Below are positions 34,369-42,188 of a stretch of 64,000 nt of DNA, piece after piece. The notes beneath the pieces were generated by a model. It ran no database searches, was not told the DNA's origin, and was given only the letters and a program-made list of their open reading frames with translations. The stretch lies in contig CAWIJL010000010.1 of the NCBI GenBank assembly GCA_963836405.1, forward strand, positions 62,001-126,000, given 5' to 3'. This DNA is from CAWIJJ01 sp963836405. GTDB taxonomy: Bacteria > Acidobacteriota > Terriglobia > Bryobacterales > Bryobacteraceae. Every line of letters starts with the position of its first letter. The first letter of the stretch is position 1. A program made the position numbers and the translations under genes.

Positions 34369-34938
34369 TTAACGCTTTCCTTCCGGCGCGCCGCTGGCTA
34401 CGGGCGTGCCCGCGGCAGCGGGCACAGATGCCGGCTGAGCTTTGGCCGCCGCTGTCTTGGCAGGATCCGGCTTTACGATATCGATGCTGCCTTTGAAATA
34501 GGCGCCGTCTTCGATGATGATGCGCGCTGTCCGGATATCGCCGATCAGTTTGGCCTCTTTCCGGATTTCGATCCGGTCCGTGGCCTCCACATTGCCCTGA
34601 ATGGTCCCTTGCACGACCACTTCACGAGCCTTCACGGTGGCATGAACGGTGCCGTGCGGCCCCACCGTCAACTTATGTTCGGGGGCCTCCAGGGTGCCCT
34701 CGACATGGCCGTCAACGACGAGGTCCTCTTTGCTGTGTATCTGGCCGTTGATTTTGACGGCCTTTCCGATAGTAGCGGCGCTCCCACGCGCCTCGGAATC
34801 GAATCTGCCTGTGGGCACACTGGACACTTGTGGTAGCTCCTTCCGGGGTTCCGCGGGGGTTGTCGAGGGAGAGACTGGAGCGGGTTGCGGCGGTGAGTAT
34901 AATTTTGGCGCTTCATCTTCCCTACGCTTATTCCACAT
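34369..34938 (-). CDS. Bactofilin (polymer-forming cytoskeletal protein)
   Basis: A 189-residue cytoskeletal protein. The N terminus (1-55) is Pro-rich and disordered. The core (about 58-150) is a right-handed beta helix with repeating six-residue turns: IGKAVKINGQIHSKEDLVVD, GHVEGTLEAPEHKLTVGPHG, VVVQGTIQGNVEATDRIEIR and LIGDIRTARIIIEDGAYFKG. The C terminus is an Ala/Pro-rich tail. It has a strong AGGAGGG Shine-Dalgarno. Bactofilins polymerise without nucleotide and scaffold peptidoglycan enzymes; none is adjacent here, although M23 and L,D-transpeptidase genes occur at 60 kb. The next gene is a degenerate methyltransferase. Confidence 0.93.
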   Translation of the reverse strand: MWNKRREDEAPKLYSPPQPAPVSPSTTPAEPRKELPQVSSVPTGRFDSEARGSAATIGKAVKINGQIHSKEDLVVDGHVEGTLEAPEHKLTVGPHGTVHATVKAREVVVQGTIQGNVEATDRIEIRKEAKLIGDIRTARIIIEDGAYFKGSIDIVKPDPAKTAAAKAQPASVPAAAGTPVASGAPEGKR

Positions 34939-35034
34939 GGGGACGCCCTCCTGAGTGGATGATTAAAACGTTCATGATACTGCCTTTCTAGGATAAAGGG
35001 GAGTCTTTCGAAAACGCAAACGGCGAGCAAAACG

Positions 35035-36357
35035 CTACCGCGCCTTCCGCCGCGCCCCCTTGGCCCTTGTTTTCAAAACGATGGGCGTCCCTCGAAATCC
35101 GAAACGGCGGCGAATCTGGTTGGTCAGATAGCGCTGGTGCGAAAAATGTAAATCTCCGCCGCGATCCGTGAAAACCACGAATTCGGGGGGCCGGATGGAC
35201 GCCTGCGTGATATAGAAAATGCGCCGCTCCTCGAAGTGGAGATCCTCCACGAAGCGGTTCATTTCGCCGGTGGGAATGCGCAGGGAAGCCGATTCGTAGA
35301 CCTCGCGGATTAAGGAGAACAGCCGCTCCACGCCCGCTCCGTCCAAGGCGGAAATAAACACGATGGGCGCGTATTCGAGAAATTTGAACTGATCGCGAAT
35401 CTGCTGTTCGAATTCGTTGCGCTTCTGTCCCTTCTGGCCCTTCACTGCGTCCCATTTGTTGACGCAGAGAATCAGGGCCCGGCCGCCTTCGTGGGCATAG
35501 CCGGCGATGGTTGAATCGAGTCCCACGACCCCTTCGGAGGCGTCCAGGATCAGCAGCACCACATGGGACATGCGGATGTGCCGGCGGGCCATGACCACGC
35601 TCAGTTTTTCCGCCATCTCTTTAGTTTTGCCTTTGCGCCGGATACCCGCGGTGTCCACGAAAACGAACTCGACCCCGCCTCTCACTACGGTCTCGTCCAC
35701 GGCATCGCGGGTGGTTCCGGCGACGGGCGAAACGATGGCGCGCTCTTTGCCGGTAAGCGCATTGAGGAGAGTCGATTTGCCGACGTTGGGCCGCCCGATG
35801 ATGGCCACCTTGATGCTCTCGGCCCGCGGTTGCTCCGCCGTTTCCGCGGAGTCGCGTTCGAAACCGGCGGTGACGCGGTCGAGGAGCGCATCCACGCCGG
35901 TGCCGTGTTCGGAAGAGACGGGAAACACGTCGGCGATCCCCAACGAGTAGAACTCGCCCGCGAGGTCGTGACGCGCCACGGTGTCGGCCTTGTTGACGGC
36001 AATGGAAACGGGCTTGCCCAGGCGCTTCAGCATCTGTGCGAGGTCCCGGTCCGACCCGGTAATCTCGGCCCGGCCGTCCACCAGGAAGATGATGTGGGCG
36101 GCGCCGGCCAGCGCTGTCTCGGCCTGATGCAGAATCTGGCTCGGAATGTAGTCCTGGTCGTTGAAAACAATGCCGCCCGTGTCGATCAGCTCGAAACGCC
36201 GGCCGTCATGTTCGGCAAACCCGTGAATGCGGTCGCGCGTAATCCCGGGCTCGTCTCCCACGATGGCGCGCCGCTGTCCTGTAATCCGGTTGAAAAGGGT
36301 GGACTTTCCTACATTGGGCCTGCCCACAATGACTACTGTGGGAATGGCTTTTGACAT
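35035..36357 (-). CDS. der: Ribosome biogenesis GTPase Der (EngA)
   Basis: A 440-residue double GTPase needed for 50S subunit maturation. G domain 1 has GRPNVGKSTLFNRI, DEPGITRDRI, DTGG and NKAD. G domain 2 has GRPNVGKSTLLNAL, AGTTRDAVD, DTAGIRRKGKTKE and NKWD. A C-terminal KH-like domain ends TPIVLKTRAKGARRKAR. I start it at ATG 36357 (SKAIPTVVIVGRPNVGKST), because the 16 further upstream codons have no family resemblance and TATCAT (36366-36371, minus strand) lies 8 nt before this ATG. Divergent from the siroheme gene. Confidence 0.97.
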   Translation of the reverse strand: MSKAIPTVVIVGRPNVGKSTLFNRITGQRRAIVGDEPGITRDRIHGFAEHDGRRFELIDTGGIVFNDQDYIPSQILHQAETALAGAAHIIFLVDGRAEITGSDRDLAQMLKRLGKPVSIAVNKADTVARHDLAGEFYSLGIADVFPVSSEHGTGVDALLDRVTAGFERDSAETAEQPRAESIKVAIIGRPNVGKSTLLNALTGKERAIVSPVAGTTRDAVDETVVRGGVEFVFVDTAGIRRKGKTKEMAEKLSVVMARRHIRMSHVVLLILDASEGVVGLDSTIAGYAHEGGRALILCVNKWDAVKGQKGQKRNEFEQQIRDQFKFLEYAPIVFISALDGAGVERLFSLIREVYESASLRIPTGEMNRFVEDLHFEERRIFYITQASIRPPEFVVFTDRGGDLHFSHQRYLTNQIRRRFGFRGTPIVLKTRAKGARRKAR

Positions 36358-36396
36358 GAAGCCATATGATACCAAGCCGCGTGCTACAGTCTGAGA

Positions 36397-36828
36397 TTGA
36401 AGCACTACCCGATTTTTCTCGATCTCAAGGACCGGCCCGTGCTGGTGGTCGGCGCGGGCAAAGTTGCGTTGCGCAAAGCTCGCGGACTAACCGAAGCCGG
36501 CGCCCGCGTCACCGTGGTGGCTCCCGAAGTGGACCCCGAATTCGAAGCGTTGGCCGTGCGGGTGATCCATAGGCGTTTCCGCGCGTCCGACTTGAGCGGC
36601 GTGATTCTGGTTTTCGCCGCGACCGACGACCGGCTCACGAACCACCGCATCGCTATCGCCGCCAAAGGACGGGGCCTGTTCGCGAACATTGCGGACTGCC
36701 CGGAGGAGTGCGACTTCCTGGTTCCGGCACGCCTCCAGCGCGGCAGCATCCAGTTCGCGGTTTCAACGGGCGGGGAAAGTCCGCGCCTCGCCGCCGAGCT
36801 GCGCAAGAAGCTGGAGAGCGTCCTGTAG
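36397..36828 (+). CDS. Precorrin-2 dehydrogenase (CysG N-terminal/SirC type), short form
   Basis: A 143-residue protein with the NAD-binding domain of siroheme synthase: YPIFLDLKDRPVLVVGAGKVALRKARGL as the Rossmann start, VTVVAPEV, LVFAATDDRLTNHRIA and ADCPEECDFLVPARLQRGSIQFAVSTGGESPRLA with the catalytic Asp in ADCPE. It would oxidise precorrin-2 to sirohydrochlorin for siroheme or heme d1/cobalamin. It is shorter than Met8/CysG-N (about 200) and lacks most of the C-terminal helical dimerisation domain. It starts at TTG 36397, 6 nt after a TACAGT box and without a Shine-Dalgarno site. Confidence 0.88.
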   Translation: MKHYPIFLDLKDRPVLVVGAGKVALRKARGLTEAGARVTVVAPEVDPEFEALAVRVIHRRFRASDLSGVILVFAATDDRLTNHRIAIAAKGRGLFANIADCPEECDFLVPARLQRGSIQFAVSTGGESPRLAAELRKKLESVL

Positions 36829-36876
36829 GGCTGGCCGCCGGCGCTTCCAAACCGTTTAGAATAGAGTGCATCCCCG

Positions 36877-38808
36877 ATGCCTACCCAGGCCCGCATCGCA
36901 GGCGCCCGACAGTTTTTTTCCCGCCAGGGAACCCTGTCCAAATGGCACCCGAAGTACGAGTTCCGCGCGGGGCAGGTGGAAATGGCGGAAGCGGTGGAAG
37001 CGGCGCTGGCCGATAAGCGCCACCTGATTGTCGAAGCCGGCACCGGAACCGGCAAAACGCTGGCTTATCTGGTGCCGGCCCTGCTTTCCGGCAAACGAAT
37101 CATCGTTTCAACGGGAACCAAGAATCTTCAGGAGCAGCTTTTCTTCAAAGACGTTCCCTTTCTCCAGGAGCATTTCAACCGGCCGCTGAAGGTCTGTTAC
37201 ATGAAGGGGCGCGGCAACTACGCGTGCCGGCAGAAAATCTACGACGCCGAGAAGGAGCCGGTGCTCGCCGGCCTCGAGGAGGTCGCCGATTTTCAGATCA
37301 TCCAGGAGTGGGAGAAAACGACCGAAATCGGCGACCGCGCCGAGATTACGACGCTGCCCGAATCCTCCACGGCGTGGGCGAAGATCGACGCCCGGTCGGA
37401 ACTCTGCACCGGGCAGAAGTGCGCGAATCACGAGCGATGCTTCATCACGGCCATGCACCAGCGCGCGGCCGAAAGCGACATCATCATCGTCAATCACCAC
37501 CTGTTTTTCGCCGACCTTTCCCTGCGAGACGAGAACTTCGAAGGCGGCATCCTCCCCGACTACCACGCCGTGGTTTTCGACGAAGCGCACGAGATCGAGG
37601 ATGTCGCGGGCCAGTATTTCGGCGTGACGGTAAGCAACTACCGGTTCCAGGAACTGCGGCGGGATATCGCGGCCATCGGGCGGATGAAGAAATTCGGTTC
37701 GCCGGAACTCGACCGCGTCCTGCAGCGCCTGGAGGAACTCACCGGGCAGTTTTTTGCCCTCTTCGGAGAAGGCGAGCGGCGCGCTGCGTTCACCGGACGC
37801 GACGCCTTTCGCGAAGATCACGAAGAGGCCTACTCGGATCTGCTCACCGCGCTCGACCTGGCGGGCTCCCATCTCAAACTGCTCAAGAATCCGCCGGAGG
37901 AGGTCGGACCGCTGTTCCGCCGCACCGGGGAACTGTCGCAGGGGCTCCGCTTCGTCATGGAAGTGGACGATGAGCGCTTCGTGTACTGGGTGGAGAAGCG
38001 CGGCCGCGGCTGCTTCCTGCAAGCCACGCCGATCGACGTTTCCAGCATGTTGTCGGAGCGTCTCTTCGCGGGCACCGACACGATCGTGCTCACCAGCGCC
38101 ACGTTGGCGGTGGCCGGCGGCTTCGATTACGTGCTCGGGCGGCTGGGTCTGCCGAACGCGCGCAAACTGGTGGTCCCCGGCGCTTTCGATTACCAGAAAC
38201 AGGCGCTGCTCTATGTGCCGCAGCACCTGCCGGAACCGCGCAGCCCGGCTTTCGCCAAAATGGCGGCCGCGGAGGTGCTGCGGATTCTGCAACACAGCCG
38301 CGGGCGGGCGTTCGTACTCTTCACCAGCTACCAGCAGATGCGCCAGGTGCACGACGCGGTGTCGCTCGAAATCGATTACCCCACCCTGCTCCAGGGCACG
38401 GGACCGCGGAGCGCGCTGCTCGAAGAGTTCCGTTCCACGCCCAACTGCGTGCTGTTCGCCACCTCGTCGTTCTGGCAGGGCGTGGACGTGCCGGGCGAGC
38501 AATTGAGCTGCGTTATCATAGATAAACTGCCGTTCGCGGTGCCCAATGATCCGGTGGTGAACGCCCGTATCGAAAGCATCCGCAGAGCCGGGGGGAATCC
38601 ATTTTACGATTACCAGATTCCGCAGGCGGCAATTGCCCTGAAGCAGGGCTTCGGGAGGTTGATCCGGGCCAGGTCCGACCGCGGCGTGCTGGTTTTGCTG
38701 GACCATCGCATTACCAAACAGCGCTACGGCCAGGTATTCTTCGACAGCCTGCCGGACTACGGATTCACTACCCGCCTGGACGACGTGGAGAAGTTTTTCA
38801 ATGTTTGA
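36877..38808 (+). CDS. DinG/XPD-family ATP-dependent helicase
   Basis: A 643-residue superfamily 2 helicase with an iron-sulfur domain. Walker A is EAGTGTGKT (53-61), the Fe-S cysteines are C117, C177, C182 and C188, and the DEAH box is in VVFDEAHEIED (235-238). The C-terminal helicase domain includes VLTSATLA, RAFVLFTSYQQM, SFWQGVDVPGEQLSCVIIDK and the QGFGRLIR motif. It unwinds DNA 5' to 3', acting on R-loops, G-quadruplexes or repair intermediates. The queD gene begins inside its last codons (8 bp overlap), so the two are co-expressed. Confidence 0.94.
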   Translation: MPTQARIAGARQFFSRQGTLSKWHPKYEFRAGQVEMAEAVEAALADKRHLIVEAGTGTGKTLAYLVPALLSGKRIIVSTGTKNLQEQLFFKDVPFLQEHFNRPLKVCYMKGRGNYACRQKIYDAEKEPVLAGLEEVADFQIIQEWEKTTEIGDRAEITTLPESSTAWAKIDARSELCTGQKCANHERCFITAMHQRAAESDIIIVNHHLFFADLSLRDENFEGGILPDYHAVVFDEAHEIEDVAGQYFGVTVSNYRFQELRRDIAAIGRMKKFGSPELDRVLQRLEELTGQFFALFGEGERRAAFTGRDAFREDHEEAYSDLLTALDLAGSHLKLLKNPPEEVGPLFRRTGELSQGLRFVMEVDDERFVYWVEKRGRGCFLQATPIDVSSMLSERLFAGTDTIVLTSATLAVAGGFDYVLGRLGLPNARKLVVPGAFDYQKQALLYVPQHLPEPRSPAFAKMAAAEVLRILQHSRGRAFVLFTSYQQMRQVHDAVSLEIDYPTLLQGTGPRSALLEEFRSTPNCVLFATSSFWQGVDVPGEQLSCVIIDKLPFAVPNDPVVNARIESIRRAGGNPFYDYQIPQAAIALKQGFGRLIRARSDRGVLVLLDHRITKQRYGQVFFDSLPDYGFTTRLDDVEKFFNV

Positions 38809-39172
38809 GATTACGATCGAAGAAACATTCGCCGCCGGACACGCCCTGCGGAACTACCGCGGAAAATGCGAGAACGTGCACGGCCACAACTACCGCTGCC
38901 AGGTGTCGGTGGAGGGCGAGAGCCTGGACAAAATCGGGCTGCTGGTGGATTTCGTGGAGTTGAAGCGCGTGGTGCATTCGGTGCTGGACCGCATGGATCA
39001 CCAGTGGCTGAACGATTTTCCGCCGTTTGACGTGCTCAACCCGTCGGCGGAGAACATGGCCAAGTATATCTACGACGAGGTCACGGCGGGCATCAAATCG
39101 CAACCCGGGGTTCGTCTTGGATGGGTAAGGCTATGGGAAACGGACACCGCCAGCGCCACTTACCGCCAGTAG
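38801..39172 (+). CDS. queD: 6-carboxy-5,6,7,8-tetrahydropterin synthase (QueD/PTPS family)
   Basis: A 123-residue T-fold enzyme. The zinc ligands are His14 (FAAGHAL) and His27/His29 (VHGHNY), and the catalytic Cys23 lies in RGKCENVHGH, four residues before the HGH motif as in QueD. The C-terminal part has VDFVELKRVVHSVLDRMDHQWLND and PSAENMAKYI with the substrate-binding Glu. It probably converts dihydroneopterin triphosphate to carboxytetrahydropterin for queuosine synthesis; queC and queE are not nearby. Overlaps dinG by 8 bp. Confidence 0.92.
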   Translation: MFEITIEETFAAGHALRNYRGKCENVHGHNYRCQVSVEGESLDKIGLLVDFVELKRVVHSVLDRMDHQWLNDFPPFDVLNPSAENMAKYIYDEVTAGIKSQPGVRLGWVRLWETDTASATYRQ

Positions 39173-39177
39173 TGTCC

Positions 39178-39193
39178 GCCCGATCGGGCTTTT
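39178..39193 (+). terminator. Short hairpin with T-run after queD
   Basis: GCCC-GATC-GGGC followed by TTTT. A longer arm pair, CGGACAC (39141-39147) with GTGTCCG (39172-39178), abuts it. It lies between the convergent queD and ferredoxin genes and is weak but well placed. Confidence 0.4.
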
Positions 39194-39452
39194 ACCGTCC
39201 GAAATAAGCCGCGTTGCGGGGAGTGAAATCCTGCCACTTTTCCGGCAGGTCGTCGAGCGCGAAAATCGCCGACACCGGGCAGACCGGTACGCACGCTCCG
39301 CAGTCGATACACTCAACCGGGTCGATATAGAGCATTTCTTCGTCCGCGTGCCGTGGGTCATCCTTTTTGGGATGAATGCAATCCACCGGACAGGCATCGA
39401 CGCAGGCAGTATCTTTGGTGCCGATGCAGGGTTCTGCTATTACGTATGCCAT
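39192..39452 (-). CDS. Ferredoxin with two Fe-S clusters (7Fe/8Fe type)
   Basis: An 86-residue electron carrier. The N-terminal cluster motif is CIGTKDTACVDACPVDCI, with the longer first spacing typical of 7Fe ferredoxins, and the second is CIDCGACVPVCPVSAI, a full 4Fe-4S motif. The C-terminal extension DDLPEKWQDFTPRNAAYF is also family-typical. It starts at ATG 39452; the frame is open upstream but that part overlaps galU. A TATGCT box lies about 25 nt before. Redox partner unknown. Confidence 0.93.
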   Translation of the reverse strand: MAYVIAEPCIGTKDTACVDACPVDCIHPKKDDPRHADEEMLYIDPVECIDCGACVPVCPVSAIFALDDLPEKWQDFTPRNAAYFGR

Positions 39453-39551
39453 CGCTGTTGTTTTCCCAGGTACACATAGATAGCATAGCCACGGGGAAAA
39501 GACAATTCGCGTGCTTGCGAACGGCACCTGCGCCGCATGAAACTGTAGGGG

Positions 39552-40436
39552 ATGCCCGCTAAAGTGCGTAAAGCCGTGTTTCCAGCCGCCGGTCTGGGCA
39601 CTCGCTTCCTCCCAGCTACCAAGGCCCAGCCCAAAGAGATGCTGCCGATTGTGGATAAACCCATCATTCAATACGGCGTAGAAGAGGCTCTTCACTCGGG
39701 CATTCAGAACATCATCATTGTGACCGGGCGCGGCAAGAGCGCCATTGAAGACCACTTCGATGTCAGTTTCGAACTGGAGAACCAGCTCGAGATCAAGGAA
39801 AAGAAAGAACTGCTGGCGATCGTGCGCGGCATTTCCGACATGATCAACGTCTCCTACATCCGTCAGAAGGAGGCGCTTGGCCTGGGTCACGCGGTACTGC
39901 GCGCGATGGAACTGGTGGGCGACGAACCGTTTGCAGTGGTGCTGGCCGACGACGTGATCGAAGCCGAGACGCCGTGTCTGCGGCAACTGCTGGACGTGCA
40001 CGCGTTCTTCGGCGCGCCCGTGCTGGCCGTGATGGAAGTGCCGCGCGAGAACATCTCCGCTTACGGATGTATCGATGCCGAACCAGTGCACCATAACGGC
40101 AGCAACGATCGTGTTTACCGCATTCGCGACCTGGTGGAGAAACCGACGCCAGACGCGGCGCCTTCAAGCCTGGCCATCATCGGCCGCTACGTTCTCACGC
40201 CGGAAATCTTCGATTCGCTCCAGGCGATCGAGCCTGGCACGGGCGGCGAAATCCAGCTCACCGATGCGCTGCGCCACATGCTGCGCCGCCGCCCCATCTA
40301 CGCGGTGCGCTTCGAGGGTACACGGTACGATGCGGGAGACAAGCTCGGGTTTCTCAAAGCCACGGTGGAGTTCGCGCTGCGCCGCCGGGACCTCGGCGGC
40401 CCTTTCCGCGAGTACCTTAAGGGCCTGAAGCTGTAA
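39552..40436 (+). CDS. galU: UTP--glucose-1-phosphate uridylyltransferase
   Basis: Makes UDP-glucose for LPS, glycans and osmolytes. The 294-residue protein begins KAVFPAAGLGTRFLPATKAQPKEMLPIVDKPIIQY, the nucleotide-binding signature of bacterial GalU, and continues with VTGRGKSAIEDHFD, EALGLGHAV, VVLADD, SAYGCI, RIRDLVEKP and GGEIQLTDAL. AGGGG lies directly before the ATG. Its TAA stop forms part of the TAAACT box that precedes glcD 9 bp downstream. Divergent from the ferredoxin gene. Confidence 0.96.
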   Translation: MPAKVRKAVFPAAGLGTRFLPATKAQPKEMLPIVDKPIIQYGVEEALHSGIQNIIIVTGRGKSAIEDHFDVSFELENQLEIKEKKELLAIVRGISDMINVSYIRQKEALGLGHAVLRAMELVGDEPFAVVLADDVIEAETPCLRQLLDVHAFFGAPVLAVMEVPRENISAYGCIDAEPVHHNGSNDRVYRIRDLVEKPTPDAAPSSLAIIGRYVLTPEIFDSLQAIEPGTGGEIQLTDALRHMLRRRPIYAVRFEGTRYDAGDKLGFLKATVEFALRRRDLGGPFREYLKGLKL

Positions 40437-40445
40437 ACTCGTTCC

Positions 40446-41879
40446 ATGGTGCCTGACGGCTGCAAAGAACGCTTCCTGGCGCTGCTCGGTTCGAGCGGAG
40501 TTCTGGACCGGCCCGAGGATCTTTCTCTCTACGAGTACGACGGCGGCGTTGACAAGCGCCGTCCCGACCTCGTCGTGTTCCCCCGTTCCACCGAGGACGT
40601 CTCGCGAATTGTTGGCATCGCTCGCGAATTCAAGGTGCCCTTCGTCGGCCGCGGCGCCGGAACGGGCCTTTCCGGAGGAGCCATCCCGCGCCAGGGCGGC
40701 ATTATCGTCGCCTTCGCCCGAATGAATCGCATTCTCGAGATCGACCTGGAAAACCAGCGGGCCGTGCTGCAGCCCGGAGTCGTCAACCTGGATGTGACGG
40801 TGGCGGTTCAGGGCAGCGGGTTTTTCTATGCGCCCGACCCCTCCAGCCAGCGCGCCTGCACCGTCGGCGGCAACGTGGCGGAAAATGCGGGCGGTCCGCA
40901 TACGCTGGCATACGGGGTCACCACCAATCACGTGCTCGGCCTCGAAGTCGTGCTGCCGGACGGCACTGTCGTCGAAACCGGAGGCAAGGAGGTGGACCTG
41001 CCGGGCTACGATCTGACCGGACTGCTTACCGGTTCGGAGGGCACGCTGGTGCTGGTGACGAAAATCATCGTCCGGCTGATGCGCAAACCCGAAGCGGTCA
41101 AAACGCTGCTGGCGATTTACGATGCCAACGAGGATGCCGGGCGTACGGTAACGGCCATCACCGCGCGCGCCATCACGCCGGTCGCCGTGGAGATGCTCGA
41201 CGGCGTGATGCTGCGCATGGTGGAGGAAGCAACCCACGCCGGCTATCCGATGGACGCATCCGCGGTGCTACTGATCGAGCTGGAGGGCGTGCGCGAAGCC
41301 ATCGAACCGCAGGCCGAGCGCATCCGGGAAGCGTGCCTCGAATGCGGCGCGCGCGAGTTCCGCGTGGCGCAATCGGCCGAAGAGCGCGACCTGTTGTGGA
41401 AGGGCAGGAAGAACGCTTTCGGCGCGGTCGGCCGCGTCAGCCCGACTTATTACGTCCAGGATGGCGTGGTGCCGCGGACACAAATCGCCTCCACTTTGCG
41501 GTTCATCGCGGAGATGGCGGCGCAATACGGGCTCACCATCAGCAACATCTTCCATGCCGGAGACGGCAATCTCCATCCGATCATTTTGTTCAACCCGCGT
41601 GTTCCCGGCGATCTCGAAAAGGCGCGCGAATGCGGCGAGCGGATTCTGGAGCATTGCATCGAAGTGGGGGGCACGATCACCGGCGAGCACGGCGTGGGCA
41701 TGGAGAAGAATGAGCTGATGGCGCGCCTGTTCTCCGCGGAGTCGCTGGAGATGATCCGGAATCTGAAGAGGTTGTTCGATCCGGAGGAGCGGCTGAATCC
41801 CGGAAAGGTGCTGCCCACGGGCCGCGGTTGCCTGGAAACGCGCCAGGCGCCGCTCACGACTCCGGCTTCTTGGGTGTAG
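40446..41879 (+). CDS. glcD: FAD-linked oxidase, glycolate oxidase subunit GlcD-like
   Basis: A 477-residue flavoprotein of the PCMH/VAO family. The FAD-binding part includes VVFPRSTEDVSRIV, VGRGAGTGLSGGAIP, GCTVGGN-type ACTVGGNVAENAGGPH, and GLLTGSEGTLVLVTKI. The C-terminal FAD-oxidase domain has FHAGDGNLHPIILFN and a final GEHGVGMEKNELM with the metal-binding His. It oxidises a 2-hydroxy acid such as glycolate or D-lactate. No glcE or glcF is adjacent, so it may work alone or with an unlinked Fe-S subunit. TAAACT overlapping the galU stop lies 6 nt before its ATG. Confidence 0.92.
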   Translation: MVPDGCKERFLALLGSSGVLDRPEDLSLYEYDGGVDKRRPDLVVFPRSTEDVSRIVGIAREFKVPFVGRGAGTGLSGGAIPRQGGIIVAFARMNRILEIDLENQRAVLQPGVVNLDVTVAVQGSGFFYAPDPSSQRACTVGGNVAENAGGPHTLAYGVTTNHVLGLEVVLPDGTVVETGGKEVDLPGYDLTGLLTGSEGTLVLVTKIIVRLMRKPEAVKTLLAIYDANEDAGRTVTAITARAITPVAVEMLDGVMLRMVEEATHAGYPMDASAVLLIELEGVREAIEPQAERIREACLECGAREFRVAQSAEERDLLWKGRKNAFGAVGRVSPTYYVQDGVVPRTQIASTLRFIAEMAAQYGLTISNIFHAGDGNLHPIILFNPRVPGDLEKARECGERILEHCIEVGGTITGEHGVGMEKNELMARLFSAESLEMIRNLKRLFDPEERLNPGKVLPTGRGCLETRQAPLTTPASWV

Positions 41880-42042
41880 CCGGACGATCGGCGCAAAATT
41901 CGAACTGAAAGTGGATGGCGGGCCTGGAGACGGGGCAAAAGCGCAAACCCTGGGGAGACATCGATGAACATCCCGCGCCAGGCCCTTATTTGGCCAAAGA
42001 CGTGAACTGCTTCTGCTTGTTTCTTTAGTTGCGAGGACTCCG

Positions 42043-42078
42043 GAAGCCCCAACATCCCTCACCTTCTGCAGGGGCTTC
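42043..42078. terminator. Inverted repeat in the glcD to Ntn-hydrolase gap
   Basis: GAAGCCCC (42043-42050) and GGGGCTTC (42071-42078) form a perfect 8-bp stem with a 20-nt loop. It sits within the gene-free stretch 41880-42188 (309 bases), in which I see no other convincing feature; a 37-codon ATG frame there looks random. Confidence 0.45.
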
Positions 42079-42188
42079 TGGAGGACCTCAGTTATCTTCA
42101 GGCTAGGGCAATCGGCCGCATCCAGATATCCCGGAAAGACAGGAAACCCGGGGGCAAAAACCGTTATGCTGTGGTGCTGGGGGGATTT

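Noticed and set aside
41912..42027. 37-codon ATG frame after glcD
   Set aside because: No Shine-Dalgarno, no -10 at a useful distance and an unstructured composition; treated as non-coding.
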